Of a DNA stretch of 61,307 bases, positions 1 through 6,536 are shown in pieces. The stretch lies in NCBI GenBank assembly GCA_017548125.1, contig JAFYNK010000016.1:1-61307 (forward strand). Reading direction: 5' to 3'. Position 1 is the first letter of the stretch. Every line of letters begins with the position of its first letter. Both the position numbers and the translations under genes were made by a program. This stretch comes from Bacteroidales bacterium. Lineage in GTDB: Bacteria; Bacteroidota; Bacteroidia; Bacteroidales; F082. Under the pieces are notes generated by a model that saw only the letters and a list, made by a program, of their open reading frames with translations, did no database searches and was not told the DNA's origin.

Positions 1-56
1 GGCTCTGTCGTAAATTCCAGTGGGGATAATTGTAAAAAAGTATGTATCTTTGTGTT

Positions 57-413
57 ATGGGAAAGAGTAAAAATAAGATAGAAGATCCGTTGAAGTTGTT
101 GCTGCCTAAGGCTGTATATGACTATTTTGAACTGGTAAACACAGAAGTGTCTGATATAGATGTTCATCTGTTTCTGGATGAGAAACATAATCCTCCTGCA
201 CCCTCTGGCTATGAGAGCAAGGGGTTTACCGAGCATAACGTCATCCAGGACTTCCCGTTACGAGGCAAGCAGGTATTTCTTCACATACGTCGCCGTAAAT
301 GGTTGGAAAAAAACACGGGAAAGGTACTTGCAAACAACTACGACCTGACACATCTGGGAACTCAAATAACAGCAGAGTTCGCTGATTTTTTAAAAGGAGT
401 CTATCGAGAGTAG
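57..413 (+). CDS. ISAon1-family transposase N-terminal region (orfA)
   Basis: The product of about 118 residues resembles the helix-turn-helix/N-terminal part that ISAon1-group elements encode as a separate frame: a short basic start (MGKSKNKIEDP), a KLLLP segment, and an HIRRRKW basic block followed by a C-terminal helix. ATG 57 is preferred over ATG 42, because ATG 42 lies upstream of the -7 box (45-52) and would not be in the transcript. The frame ends at TAG 413, inside the open part of the downstream frame. It presumably contributes DNA binding at the element ends, either alone or fused to the catalytic part. Confidence 0.8.
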   Translation: MGKSKNKIEDPLKLLLPKAVYDYFELVNTEVSDIDVHLFLDEKHNPPAPSGYESKGFTEHNVIQDFPLRGKQVFLHIRRRKWLEKNTGKVLANNYDLTHLGTQITAEFADFLKGVYRE

Positions 414-441
414 CGCGCTGAGCATCCGTACAGTAGGCCGT

Positions 442-1386
442 ATGTATGGAGTGGATGGGAAGAAGCTGTCTTCTTGGTACAGGTGCTATCTTAGCAGTTA
501 TCAGGAATGGGAACAGCGTTGCCATGCTTCGGAATATGCGCTTTTCAAGGAAAATCTCGGAGACAGCTTGTCCATGGATGAAACGTGTCTGTCGCAGGGC
601 GAGCTATACACCATCATAACCAACAAGTCGGCGCACGGAGGCAAGGGGTCGCTTGTAGCAATGATAAGAGGCACTAAAAGCGAAGATGTCATATATTATC
701 TTAATCATTTGCCAAGAACCAAACGCTTGAAGGTAAAGGAGATAACAATCGATTTAAGTCCTTCGATGTGCCTGATCGCCAAGCGCGCTTTCCCTAATGC
801 CACCATTGTGTCTGACCGCTTTCATGTGCAAAAACTTATGAACGAAGCAGTATCCGACTTGCGTGTTGATTTCCGCTGGCAGGCTGTCGATCAGGAGAAT
901 AAAGAGATAGCACTGGCAAAGGAGCTTGGAAGGAAGTTTGTTTCGCATACTTTTGAAAACGGAGACACTCGCCGACAGCTGCTGGCACGGAGCAGACATG
1001 TAGTGATGAAGCATCGCTCCAAGTGGACCGACTCGCAAAAACGCAGAGCCAGAATATTGTTCAGGGAATATCCTGCAATCGAGGAGGCATACAATGTCTC
1101 GATGAAACTGACTGATATATTCAACACCAGATGTCACAAGGGCATTGCATTGGCAAAACTCGCACGATGGTACAACGAGGTGGAGAGATTGAACTGTAAG
1201 TTCTTCAACTCTGTGATTCAGACCATGCAAAACAACTATGCCACAATCGCAAATTATTTTGACAACAGATCGACAAATGCTTCCGCCGAGAGTTTTAACG
1301 CTAAAGTAAAGGCTTTCCGTAGTCAATTCCGAGGTATCAGCGATATTCCTTTCTTTATTTTTCGGTTAGCTACATTATTTGCTTAA
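442..1386 (+). CDS. ISAon1-family transposase, catalytic part (orfB)
   Basis: DDE-type transposase of the ISL3-like/ISAon1 group. The segment ITIDLSPSMCLIAKRAFPNA followed by SDRFHV is the characteristic D...D core of this group, and NASAESFNAKVKAFR near the C terminus carries the expected E. First ATG is 442, but the frame is open from 394 and overlaps orfA by 20 nt. It lies in the +1 frame relative to orfA. A run of six T then four A (386-395) sits just before the overlap, so a fused product by frameshifting or transcript slippage is possible. No internal stops, so the gene looks intact. Confidence 0.8.
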   Translation: MYGVDGKKLSSWYRCYLSSYQEWEQRCHASEYALFKENLGDSLSMDETCLSQGELYTIITNKSAHGGKGSLVAMIRGTKSEDVIYYLNHLPRTKRLKVKEITIDLSPSMCLIAKRAFPNATIVSDRFHVQKLMNEAVSDLRVDFRWQAVDQENKEIALAKELGRKFVSHTFENGDTRRQLLARSRHVVMKHRSKWTDSQKRRARILFREYPAIEEAYNVSMKLTDIFNTRCHKGIALAKLARWYNEVERLNCKFFNSVIQTMQNNYATIANYFDNRSTNASAESFNAKVKAFRSQFRGISDIPFFIFRLATLFA

Positions 1387-1460
1387 CTTTTTTAATGCTC
1401 CACCGATTTTTAGGACTGATCCGAAAAACCACCATTTCAACCATGATTTTATGCAAATAA

Positions 1461-1491
1461 AAAAAGGAGTCACATTTCTGTAACTCCTTGG
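1461..1491 (-). terminator. Rho-independent terminator of the tRNA unit
   Basis: On the minus strand, GGAGTTACA, a short loop and TGTGACTCC form a strong hairpin followed by a run of T. It lies directly 3' of tRNA-Pro. Confidence 0.75.
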
Positions 1492-1500
1492 TTTTCTGTG

Positions 1501-1575
1501 TCGGGGTACCAGGATTCGAACCTGGGACCCCCTGCTCCCAAAGCAGGTGCGCTAGCCGGACTGCGCTATGCCCCG
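1501..1575 (-). tRNA. tRNA-Pro (TGG)
   Basis: The minus strand folds as a tRNA: acceptor CGGGGC..., D arm GCGCAGTCCGGCTAGCGC, anticodon stem CCTGC/GCAGG with loop TTTGGGA (anticodon TGG), and T arm with GGTTCGAAT. No CCA is encoded at the 3' end. One acceptor position (C6 with A67) is a mismatch. It is downstream of tRNA-Ser in one unit. Confidence 0.93.
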
Positions 1576-1585
1576 ATAAACTCGG

Positions 1586-1673
1586 CGGAGAAGGGGGGAT
1601 TCGAACCCCCGGTAGCCTTTGGGGCTACGACAGTTTAGCAAACTGTTGGTTTCAGCCACTCACCCACCTCTCC
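1586..1673 (-). tRNA. tRNA-Ser (GCT)
   Basis: The minus strand shows acceptor GGAGAGG pairing with CTTCTCC, anticodon stem ACAGT/ACTGT with loop TTGCTAA (anticodon GCT), the long variable arm typical of serine tRNAs (GTAGCCCCAAAGGCTAC), and a GGTTCGAAT T loop. It is cotranscribed with tRNA-Pro 10 nt downstream. No encoded CCA. Confidence 0.94.
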
Positions 1674-1695
1674 GTGTTCCGTGGTTTTGCGAGTG

Positions 1696-1703
1696 CAAAG
1701 GTA
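1696..1703 (-). promoter_or_regulatory. Promoter -7 box for tRNA-Ser/tRNA-Pro
   Basis: The minus strand reads TACCTTTG, a match to the Bacteroidota -7 consensus TAnnTTTG, 22 nt upstream of tRNA-Ser. Confidence 0.7.
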
Positions 1704-1783
1704 CATCTTTTTTTTATATCTCCAACATTTTTTTGAAAAAAAATTATTTTTTTTTATTTTTTTTATTTTTCCAAAGAAATAAA

Positions 1784-1791
1784 TAACTTTG
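1784..1791 (+). promoter_or_regulatory. Promoter -7 box for the alkaline phosphatase gene
   Basis: TAACTTTG matches TAnnTTTG and lies 17 nt before the ATG. The upstream region is T-rich without a clear -33 TTTG. It is divergent from the tRNA promoter. Confidence 0.65.
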
Positions 1792-1808
1792 CGTATAAAT
1801 ATAATGTT

Positions 1809-2909
1809 ATGAAAAAACACTTTTTATTATCCAGTATTTCTCTTGTAACTATCTTACTATCAATTTCTTGCTCAATGTCAAAAGATAGTTCCGCAAACCA
1901 AAAAACATGTCAACAGCCAACAAATATAATATTAATGATTGGCGACGGAATGAGCACTCCTCAGGTATATGCAGCCATGCTAACATCGGAAAATCCCACC
2001 TCTTTTGAGCGTTTTCCTTTCACTGGACTGGCAAAAACGTACTCAAAATCTCACAAAATCACAGATTCTGCCGCGGGAGGCACTGCAATAGCTACAGGTC
2101 ATAAGACAAACAACGGCATGATTGGAATGGATTCCGACAGTATTCCCGTCCCAAGTGTTTTGGAAATTCTTTCTGAAAAAGGCATGAAAACAGGCGTAAT
2201 CGCCACTTCTTATATCACGCACGCCACGCCGGCTTCTTTTGTAGCGAAAAATATCAACAGAAACAACTATGAAGAAATTGCCATGAATTTTGCCAAAAGC
2301 AATAAAGTTGATTTACTAATAGGTGGCGGAAGAAAACACTTCAACCAAAGACAAGACGGCGTCAACCTTATTGAGCAGATGGTTTCTGAAGGATGGAATT
2401 ATTACGACACATTAATTAATATTAAAGAAAGTGACAAAACAATGATTCTCGCTTCCGAGGGTCATCTTCCATCCTATCCTTCTCGCGGAAATTTCCTTCC
2501 TGACGCAACAGTCTTGGCATTGGAAAAGCTCAGCGGAAGCGAAAACGGATTCTTCCTGATGATTGAAGGCTCACAAATAGACTTTGCAGCCCATAACTGC
2601 GACTCAACTTATTTGGTAAATGAATTGCATGATTTCGACAATACTATTAATAAGGTATTAGATTTTGCAGAAAAAGACGGCAACACATTGGTTATTGTTA
2701 CCGCCGACCACGAGACTGGCGGACTCACTATGATAGACACAAACGGACGTTACACGGAGACATTTTTCAAGTTCTCAACAGGCAGCCACTCCCCTCTTAT
2801 GGTTCCAGTCTTTGCTTTCGGACCAGGTTCAGAGAACTTTACCGGCATAATGGAAAATACGGACATTGTCAAGAAAATATATCAACTGCTAGAATGCAAT
2901 CATAACTAA
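1809..2909 (+). CDS. phoA: Alkaline phosphatase, lipoprotein form (PhoA family)
   Basis: Hydrolyses phosphate monoesters outside the cytoplasm to release inorganic phosphate. The 366-residue protein has a lipoprotein signal ending at Cys21 (LLSISC). Metal and catalytic motifs are in order: IGDG with Asp46; TDSAAGGTA around residue 86, holding catalytic Ser88; EGSQIDFAAH (about 253-262); TADHETGG with Asp300/His301; and a final SH near 328. All key residues of the PhoA/Zn2-Mg fold are present. Own promoter and own terminator, so it is monocistronic. No Pho box was identified. Confidence in the family is very high; the physiological substrate is not visible. Confidence 0.95.
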   Translation: MKKHFLLSSISLVTILLSISCSMSKDSSANQKTCQQPTNIILMIGDGMSTPQVYAAMLTSENPTSFERFPFTGLAKTYSKSHKITDSAAGGTAIATGHKTNNGMIGMDSDSIPVPSVLEILSEKGMKTGVIATSYITHATPASFVAKNINRNNYEEIAMNFAKSNKVDLLIGGGRKHFNQRQDGVNLIEQMVSEGWNYYDTLINIKESDKTMILASEGHLPSYPSRGNFLPDATVLALEKLSGSENGFFLMIEGSQIDFAAHNCDSTYLVNELHDFDNTINKVLDFAEKDGNTLVIVTADHETGGLTMIDTNGRYTETFFKFSTGSHSPLMVPVFAFGPGSENFTGIMENTDIVKKIYQLLECNHN

Positions 2910-2918
2910 ATGATAATT

Positions 2919-2946
2919 AAGGGAGTTTTCAAAACTCCTTTTTTTA
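2919..2946 (+). terminator. Terminator after the alkaline phosphatase gene
   Basis: GGGAGTTTTCAAAACTCC forms a hairpin followed by TTTTTTT. Confidence 0.85.
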
Positions 2947-2979
2947 TTTACAAAATCATTTTCATATTGATAAAATATT

Positions 2980-2987
2980 TAATTTTG
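2980..2987 (+). promoter_or_regulatory. Promoter -7 box for the RRM protein
   Basis: TAATTTTG fits TAnnTTTG, about 45 nt upstream of the start codon. Confidence 0.6.
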
Positions 2988-3032
2988 CAGTGCAAAAGAT
3001 ATTTAAACTAAACTATTTTTAGGGGTAATTTT

Positions 3033-3293
3033 ATGAAGATTTTTGTAGCTAATTTAGGATTCAACACAAGAGCGGATGATTTAATAGCTCTTTTCAGCAA
3101 ATTTGGCAAGGTAGATTCTGCAAAAGTTATTATGGATAGAGAAACCAATCGTTCTAAATGTTATGGTTTTGTCGAGATGCCCAATGATACGGAAGCATAC
3201 GTCGCTGTCGTAGAATTAAACGAAGCTGTATTCCAAGGAAGCACTTTGAACGTGAAAAAATCAAAGCCACAACAAGCAATTTATTACATTTAA
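3033..3293 (+). CDS. RNA-binding protein, single RRM domain
   Basis: The 86-residue protein is almost entirely one RNA recognition motif: RNP2 is IFVANL (residues 3-8) and RNP1 is KCYGFVEM (42-49), with the usual alpha/beta spacing. Small free-standing RRM proteins of this type are abundant in Bacteroidota, which lack or diverge in other RNA chaperones; a post-transcriptional regulatory or cold-response role is an inference. Monocistronic between a promoter at 2980 and the tRNA-Arg promoter. The RNP1 tyrosine is in place but the first aromatic position is Cys43-Tyr44 rather than Gly-Phe/Tyr, a mild deviation. Confidence 0.92.
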   Translation: MKIFVANLGFNTRADDLIALFSKFGKVDSAKVIMDRETNRSKCYGFVEMPNDTEAYVAVVELNEAVFQGSTLNVKKSKPQQAIYYI

Positions 3294-3354
3294 GCACTCT
3301 TAATCATTGATTTTTAACACAATAAAGATTATTTTAAAAAAATAACATTTTTTA

Positions 3355-3384
3355 TTTGTATTTAAATAAAAATTTGTATCTTTG
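3355..3384 (+). promoter_or_regulatory. Promoter for tRNA-Arg (-33 TTTG and -7 TATCTTTG)
   Basis: TTTG at 3355-3358 and TATCTTTG at 3377-3384, 18 nt apart, match both halves of the Bacteroidota promoter. Confidence 0.8.
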
Positions 3385-3400
3385 CAATCGCAAAAGCGAT

Positions 3401-3474
3401 GGTTCGGTAGCTCAGCTGGATAGAGCAACAGCCTTCTAAGCTGTGGGTCTTGGGTTCGAATCCCAACCGGATCA
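3401..3474 (+). tRNA. tRNA-Arg (TCT)
   Basis: Acceptor GGTTCGG pairs with CCGGATC (two G-T pairs), D arm GCTCAGCTGGATAGAGC, anticodon stem ACAGC/GCTGT with loop CTTCTAA (anticodon TCT), T arm TTGGGTTCGAATCCCAA. No encoded CCA. Confidence 0.94.
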
Positions 3475-3485
3475 CAAAATTGAAT

Positions 3486-3516
3486 GAGACTGGCTTAAAC
3501 AAGTCAGTCTTTTTGT
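3486..3516 (+). terminator. Terminator after tRNA-Arg
   Basis: GACTGGCTT, loop AAAC, AAGTCAGTC, then TTTTTG: a strong hairpin with T run between the tRNA and the next gene. Confidence 0.8.
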
Positions 3517-3536
3517 TTATAAAAACATTCGTTGAT

Positions 3537-5006
3537 ATGGATTTGAATATTTCTTATTGCTCCGACAAGTACCAATACACAATGGGAAAGTCATTCTACG
3601 ATAGCGGAATGAAAGACAAGCGTGCCGTTTTCAACCTCTTCTACAGAAAGGCACCTGACACAAACAACTGGGCTGTCGTGAGCGGAATCACAGAAGTTTT
3701 GGAAGTAATAAAAGGCCTTAACTGCGGCGACGAGAGTTTCTTCGAGCAATTTCTTCCAGGCGAGGATTATAAAGAAGTACGTCAATATTTCGCCAAAATG
3801 AAATTTACCGGCAACGTTTATGCCATGCGAGAAGGTGAAATAGCTTTTCCAACGCAGCCAATAATAACAATTGAAGCTCCTGTCATTGAAGGTCAAGTTC
3901 TTGAAACTCCCCTACTTTCAATCATGAATCACCAGATGGCTGTCGCCACAAAAGCCTCTCGCGTGACAAGAAGCACAAGCAAACCTGTCAGCGAATTCGG
4001 AAGCCGCCGCGCTCACGGTCCTTGGGCAGCTATTTATGGCGGCAAAGCAGCTCTCATCGGCGGTTGCGCCAACAGCTCAAATATCGTCTCCGGAATGAAA
4101 TTCGGATTTCCTTCCGTTGGAACCATGGCTCACAGCTATGTCACTTCATTCGGATGCAGCATCAAAGGCGAATTCACAGCATTCGACACTTATATCAAAA
4201 CACATAAATCTGAAGCACTCATATTACTAATAGATACATACGACACTTTGAGATGCGGCGTCAAAAACGCAATCAAGGCTTTCAAAGAAAATGGCATCGA
4301 CGACAATTATCCTTACGGCTACGGCATCAGATTAGACAGCGGCGACTTGACATATCTTTCTATAAAATGTAGAGAGATGCTCAACGAAGCAGGTCTTAAA
4401 AATTGTAAGATATTTGCAACCAACGCACTAGACGAATATCTCATCACAGAACTAGAACGTCAAGGATGTCAAGTTGATTCATACGGCGTTGGTGATGCTA
4501 TCGCAACAAGCAAACACAACCCTTGTTTTGGAAACGTTTTCAAACTCGTCCAAATTGATGACTTGCCTGTTTTAAAACGTTCTGAAGAGACAACGAAACT
4601 CATCAATCCTGGATTCCAAATCACATATAGAATCATACAGAACGGCAAATTCAAGGTTGACGTCACCTGCCTTCGCGGCGATAATTTGTCAAAAGATATA
4701 GAAGCCGGCAAGACAATCACTCTTCGTGACGAACGCGACAGATTCAAGACAATGACCTTTGAAGAAGGCAAATATGAGTTCCGCACCTTACAACAGCAGA
4801 TCGTCAAGAATGGCGAAATAACATATCAAGACAGAACAATACAAGAAAAACACGCATACTACAAGGAAAATCTCGCGCATCTCGACGACTCACAGAAGCG
4901 TCTCATCAACCCACATTATTATAAATGTGACATATCCGACGCTCTCTATGATTTAAAGAATAAGCTGATTGACAACTTGGTGAAAGAGATAGAAGAACTT
5001 GAATAG
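3537..5006 (+). CDS. pncB: Nicotinate phosphoribosyltransferase
   Basis: Joins nicotinate and PRPP to give nicotinate mononucleotide in NAD salvage. The 489-residue product has the family signatures EFGSRRAHGP, GTMAHSYV and the RLDSGDL phosphate-binding loop, with a full-length C-terminal domain. ATG 3537 (MDLNISYCSDKYQYTMG) is chosen because the frame continues upstream into tRNA-Arg, where a start would be meaningless. It is 60 nt after the tRNA and its terminator. The 3' end runs into a repeat-rich gap, so it is probably monocistronic. The sequence is slightly longer than short bacterial PncB forms, as usual in Bacteroidota. Confidence 0.95.
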   Translation: MDLNISYCSDKYQYTMGKSFYDSGMKDKRAVFNLFYRKAPDTNNWAVVSGITEVLEVIKGLNCGDESFFEQFLPGEDYKEVRQYFAKMKFTGNVYAMREGEIAFPTQPIITIEAPVIEGQVLETPLLSIMNHQMAVATKASRVTRSTSKPVSEFGSRRAHGPWAAIYGGKAALIGGCANSSNIVSGMKFGFPSVGTMAHSYVTSFGCSIKGEFTAFDTYIKTHKSEALILLIDTYDTLRCGVKNAIKAFKENGIDDNYPYGYGIRLDSGDLTYLSIKCREMLNEAGLKNCKIFATNALDEYLITELERQGCQVDSYGVGDAIATSKHNPCFGNVFKLVQIDDLPVLKRSEETTKLINPGFQITYRIIQNGKFKVDVTCLRGDNLSKDIEAGKTITLRDERDRFKTMTFEEGKYEFRTLQQQIVKNGEITYQDRTIQEKHAYYKENLAHLDDSQKRLINPHYYKCDISDALYDLKNKLIDNLVKEIEELE

Positions 5007-5047
5007 AATCTTAGAACTTTAGAATCTTAGAACTTTAGAACTTCAGA
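5007..5047 (+). repeat. Short-period tandem array
   Basis: Units of about 9-10 nt (AGAATCTT / AGAACTTT alternating, then AGAACTTCAG) follow immediately after the pncB stop codon. Confidence 0.75.
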
Positions 5048-5090
5048 AATTTTTAAGTTTTTGAGGTTCTTTTTTTTTATAGCAGCGTTT

Positions 5091-5183
5091 GCGTTAGGGA
5101 TTGGAGCGGCATCCTTTGCGAGCGAAGTGAAACGCAGCGAGCAAAGATATAGCGGAAAGCCCGACGGCGATAGCCGGAACGCG
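5091..5183 (+). repeat. Interspersed repeat, copy A
   Basis: The segment starts GCGTTAGGGATTGGAGCGGC and ends in AAGATATAGCGGAAAGCCCG plus ACGGCGATAGCCGGAACGC. A nearly identical copy lies inverted at 55264-55358 and a copy with the same ends but a different interior at 50092-50228. The middle (CTTTGC...GCAAAG) can form a hairpin. It carries no convincing coding sequence. Confidence 0.88.
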
Positions 5184-5185
5184 CA

Positions 5186-5229
5186 AAATAAAAGACTACA
5201 AGACCACAAGACTACAAGACTACAAGAAG
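5186..5229 (+). repeat. Tandem array of GACTACAA units
   Basis: Four to five copies of AAGACTACA (one with CCACA) follow copy A of the interspersed repeat. The same unit recurs at 48098-48133. Confidence 0.85.
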
Positions 5230-5333
5230 TCAACTTTCCAACTACTCTACACTTTTCTGAGATTATGGTTCTTAGTTCTTAGTTCAATGGTTATATTTAT
5301 CGACAATATAGATATTAACATCGAAATTATATA

Positions 5334-5365
5334 TTTGTACAATCTAAAAAACCGTTATATCTTTG
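5334..5365 (+). promoter_or_regulatory. Promoter for desulfoferrodoxin
   Basis: TTTG at 5334-5337 and TATCTTTG at 5358-5365 with 20 nt between them; an approximately 60-nt leader follows. Confidence 0.8.
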
Positions 5366-5431
5366 CATCGCAAATGAGAGAGAAAATCTCTCGGAAAAAA
5401 CAAAATAAAAACTTAATAAAACTTGAATATT

Positions 5432-5806
5432 ATGGCAACAAAATTTTATAAATGCAATCATTGCGGAAATGTAATAGAAAAGATAGTAGATAAAAACGTA
5501 CCAGTAGTATGCTGCGGCGAGAAGATGCAAGAGCTCATTCCTAACACTGTTGAGGCAAGCGGCGAGAAACACATTCCTGTCGTGACAGCCCTCGAAGGCA
5601 ACCGCCTCAGAATAGAAGTCGGCAGCGTTCATCACCCTATGCTCCCAGAACATCACATCGCGTTCATCTATGTTGAGACAGACAAAGGCGGCATCCGCAT
5701 CAACCTCAACGACGAACCAGTGGCAGAAGTAAGCCTCGGCGATGCAAAAGCGACAGCAGTTTATGAATACTGCAACTTACACGGACTCTGGAAAGTCGAA
5801 CTCTAA
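5432..5806 (+). CDS. dfx: Desulfoferrodoxin (superoxide reductase)
   Basis: Reduces superoxide to hydrogen peroxide without releasing oxygen, a route used by anaerobes. The 124-residue protein has an N-terminal desulforedoxin iron site (C8, C11, C27, C28) and a C-terminal neelaredoxin domain with the catalytic iron ligands: EKH near residue 45, HHPM near 67, HH near 74, and CNLH at 114-117. ATG 5432 (MATKFYKC) starts exactly at the conserved N terminus. It is followed 79 nt later by rubrerythrin, its functional partner, which would remove the peroxide produced. Full length with no missing ligands. Confidence 0.96.
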   Translation: MATKFYKCNHCGNVIEKIVDKNVPVVCCGEKMQELIPNTVEASGEKHIPVVTALEGNRLRIEVGSVHHPMLPEHHIAFIYVETDKGGIRINLNDEPVAEVSLGDAKATAVYEYCNLHGLWKVEL

Positions 5807-5885
5807 AAAAAAATAAAGCACATAAAACAATCTGAAAGAAAATTTGTTAAATAAATAATCACGAACCTTAAAAAAACATTGAATC

Positions 5886-6461
5886 ATGAAAAGCGTAAAA
5901 GGAACAGAAACAGAAAAAAATCTTTTGAAATCATTTGCAGGCGAATCACAAGCACGTTCACGTTATAAATTCTTCGCATCAAAAGCACGTAAGGAAGGTT
6001 ACGAACAAATAGCAGCTGTTTTTGAAGAAACAGCAGAACAAGAAAAAGAACACGCAGAACGTTTCTTCAAATTCTTGGAAGGCGGCATGGTAGAGATCAC
6101 AGCATGTTATCCAGCTGGCGTCATCGGCGACACAATGGAAAACTTACGCGCTGCTGCAGAAGGCGAAAATGAAGAATGGGTTGATTTATATCCAGAATTT
6201 GCACGCATCGCTGACGAAGAAGGCTTCCCAGCAATAGCAACAGCATGGAGAAAAATATCAGAAGTAGAAGCTTTCCACGAACAACGCTACCGTCGCTTAC
6301 TCGCCCGCGTTGAATCTGGCCAAGTATTTGAACGTGACGAAGAAATAGAATGGCAATGCCGCAACTGCGGTTACGTACACAAAGGCAAATCAGCTCCTAA
6401 AGCTTGCCCAGCATGCGTACACCCACAAGCATACTTTGAACCAAGAAAAGACAACTATTGA
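5886..6461 (+). CDS. rbr: Rubrerythrin (peroxide reductase)
   Basis: Non-haem diiron peroxidase reducing hydrogen peroxide in the cytoplasm. The four-helix domain carries the ligands: E20 (AGESQARSRY), E53 and H56 (EQEKEH), an E near 97, and E128/H131 (EVEAFHEQRY). A C-terminal rubredoxin domain has C158, C161, C174, C177. The 191-residue length is standard. Same direction as the superoxide reductase, which generates its substrate; a two-gene unit is likely, although the 79-nt gap could hold a second promoter. A strong terminator follows. Confidence 0.96.
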   Translation: MKSVKGTETEKNLLKSFAGESQARSRYKFFASKARKEGYEQIAAVFEETAEQEKEHAERFFKFLEGGMVEITACYPAGVIGDTMENLRAAAEGENEEWVDLYPEFARIADEEGFPAIATAWRKISEVEAFHEQRYRRLLARVESGQVFERDEEIEWQCRNCGYVHKGKSAPKACPACVHPQAYFEPRKDNY

Positions 6462-6484
6462 TTAAACAATGGCTAAAGACAAAA

Positions 6485-6518
6485 GGCTAAAGGTTTTGAG
6501 TCCTTTAGCCTTTTTTTT
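6485..6518 (+). terminator. Terminator after rubrerythrin
   Basis: GGCTAAAGG...CCTTTAGCC hairpin followed by eight T. It sits between convergent genes. Confidence 0.9.
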
Positions 6519-6536
6519 ATTTTTACAGTTCTTAAT

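Larger units (their letters stand above)
1..1422 (+). mobile_element. ISAon1-type insertion sequence, apparently complete
   Basis: The element has two overlapping transposase frames flanked by imperfect terminal inverted repeats. The left end (1-26) starts GGCTCTGTCGTAAA. The right end (1397-1422), read on the minus strand, starts GGATCAGTCCTAAA, and both continue into a GTGG block; about two thirds of the 26 positions match. A TATCTTTG -7 box at 45-52 lies just before the first frame. The window begins on the first base of the left repeat, so no left flank is available and a target duplication cannot be tested. Family name is from recognition of the two proteins, which resemble the ISAon1 N-terminal-region protein and ISAon1 transposase. 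Confidence 0.85.

Noticed and set aside
1488-1736. An 82-codon open frame reading VPGFEPGTP and GGIRTPG
   Set aside because: It is the translation of the tRNA-Pro and tRNA-Ser antisense sequences, a well-known annotation artefact.
3450-3536. Upstream extension of pncB
   Set aside because: The frame runs out of tRNA-Arg and its terminator; the conserved N-terminus begins at 3537.
5061-5282. A 73-codon frame across 5061-5282
   Set aside because: It is composed of interspersed and tandem repeat sequence with no conserved features.
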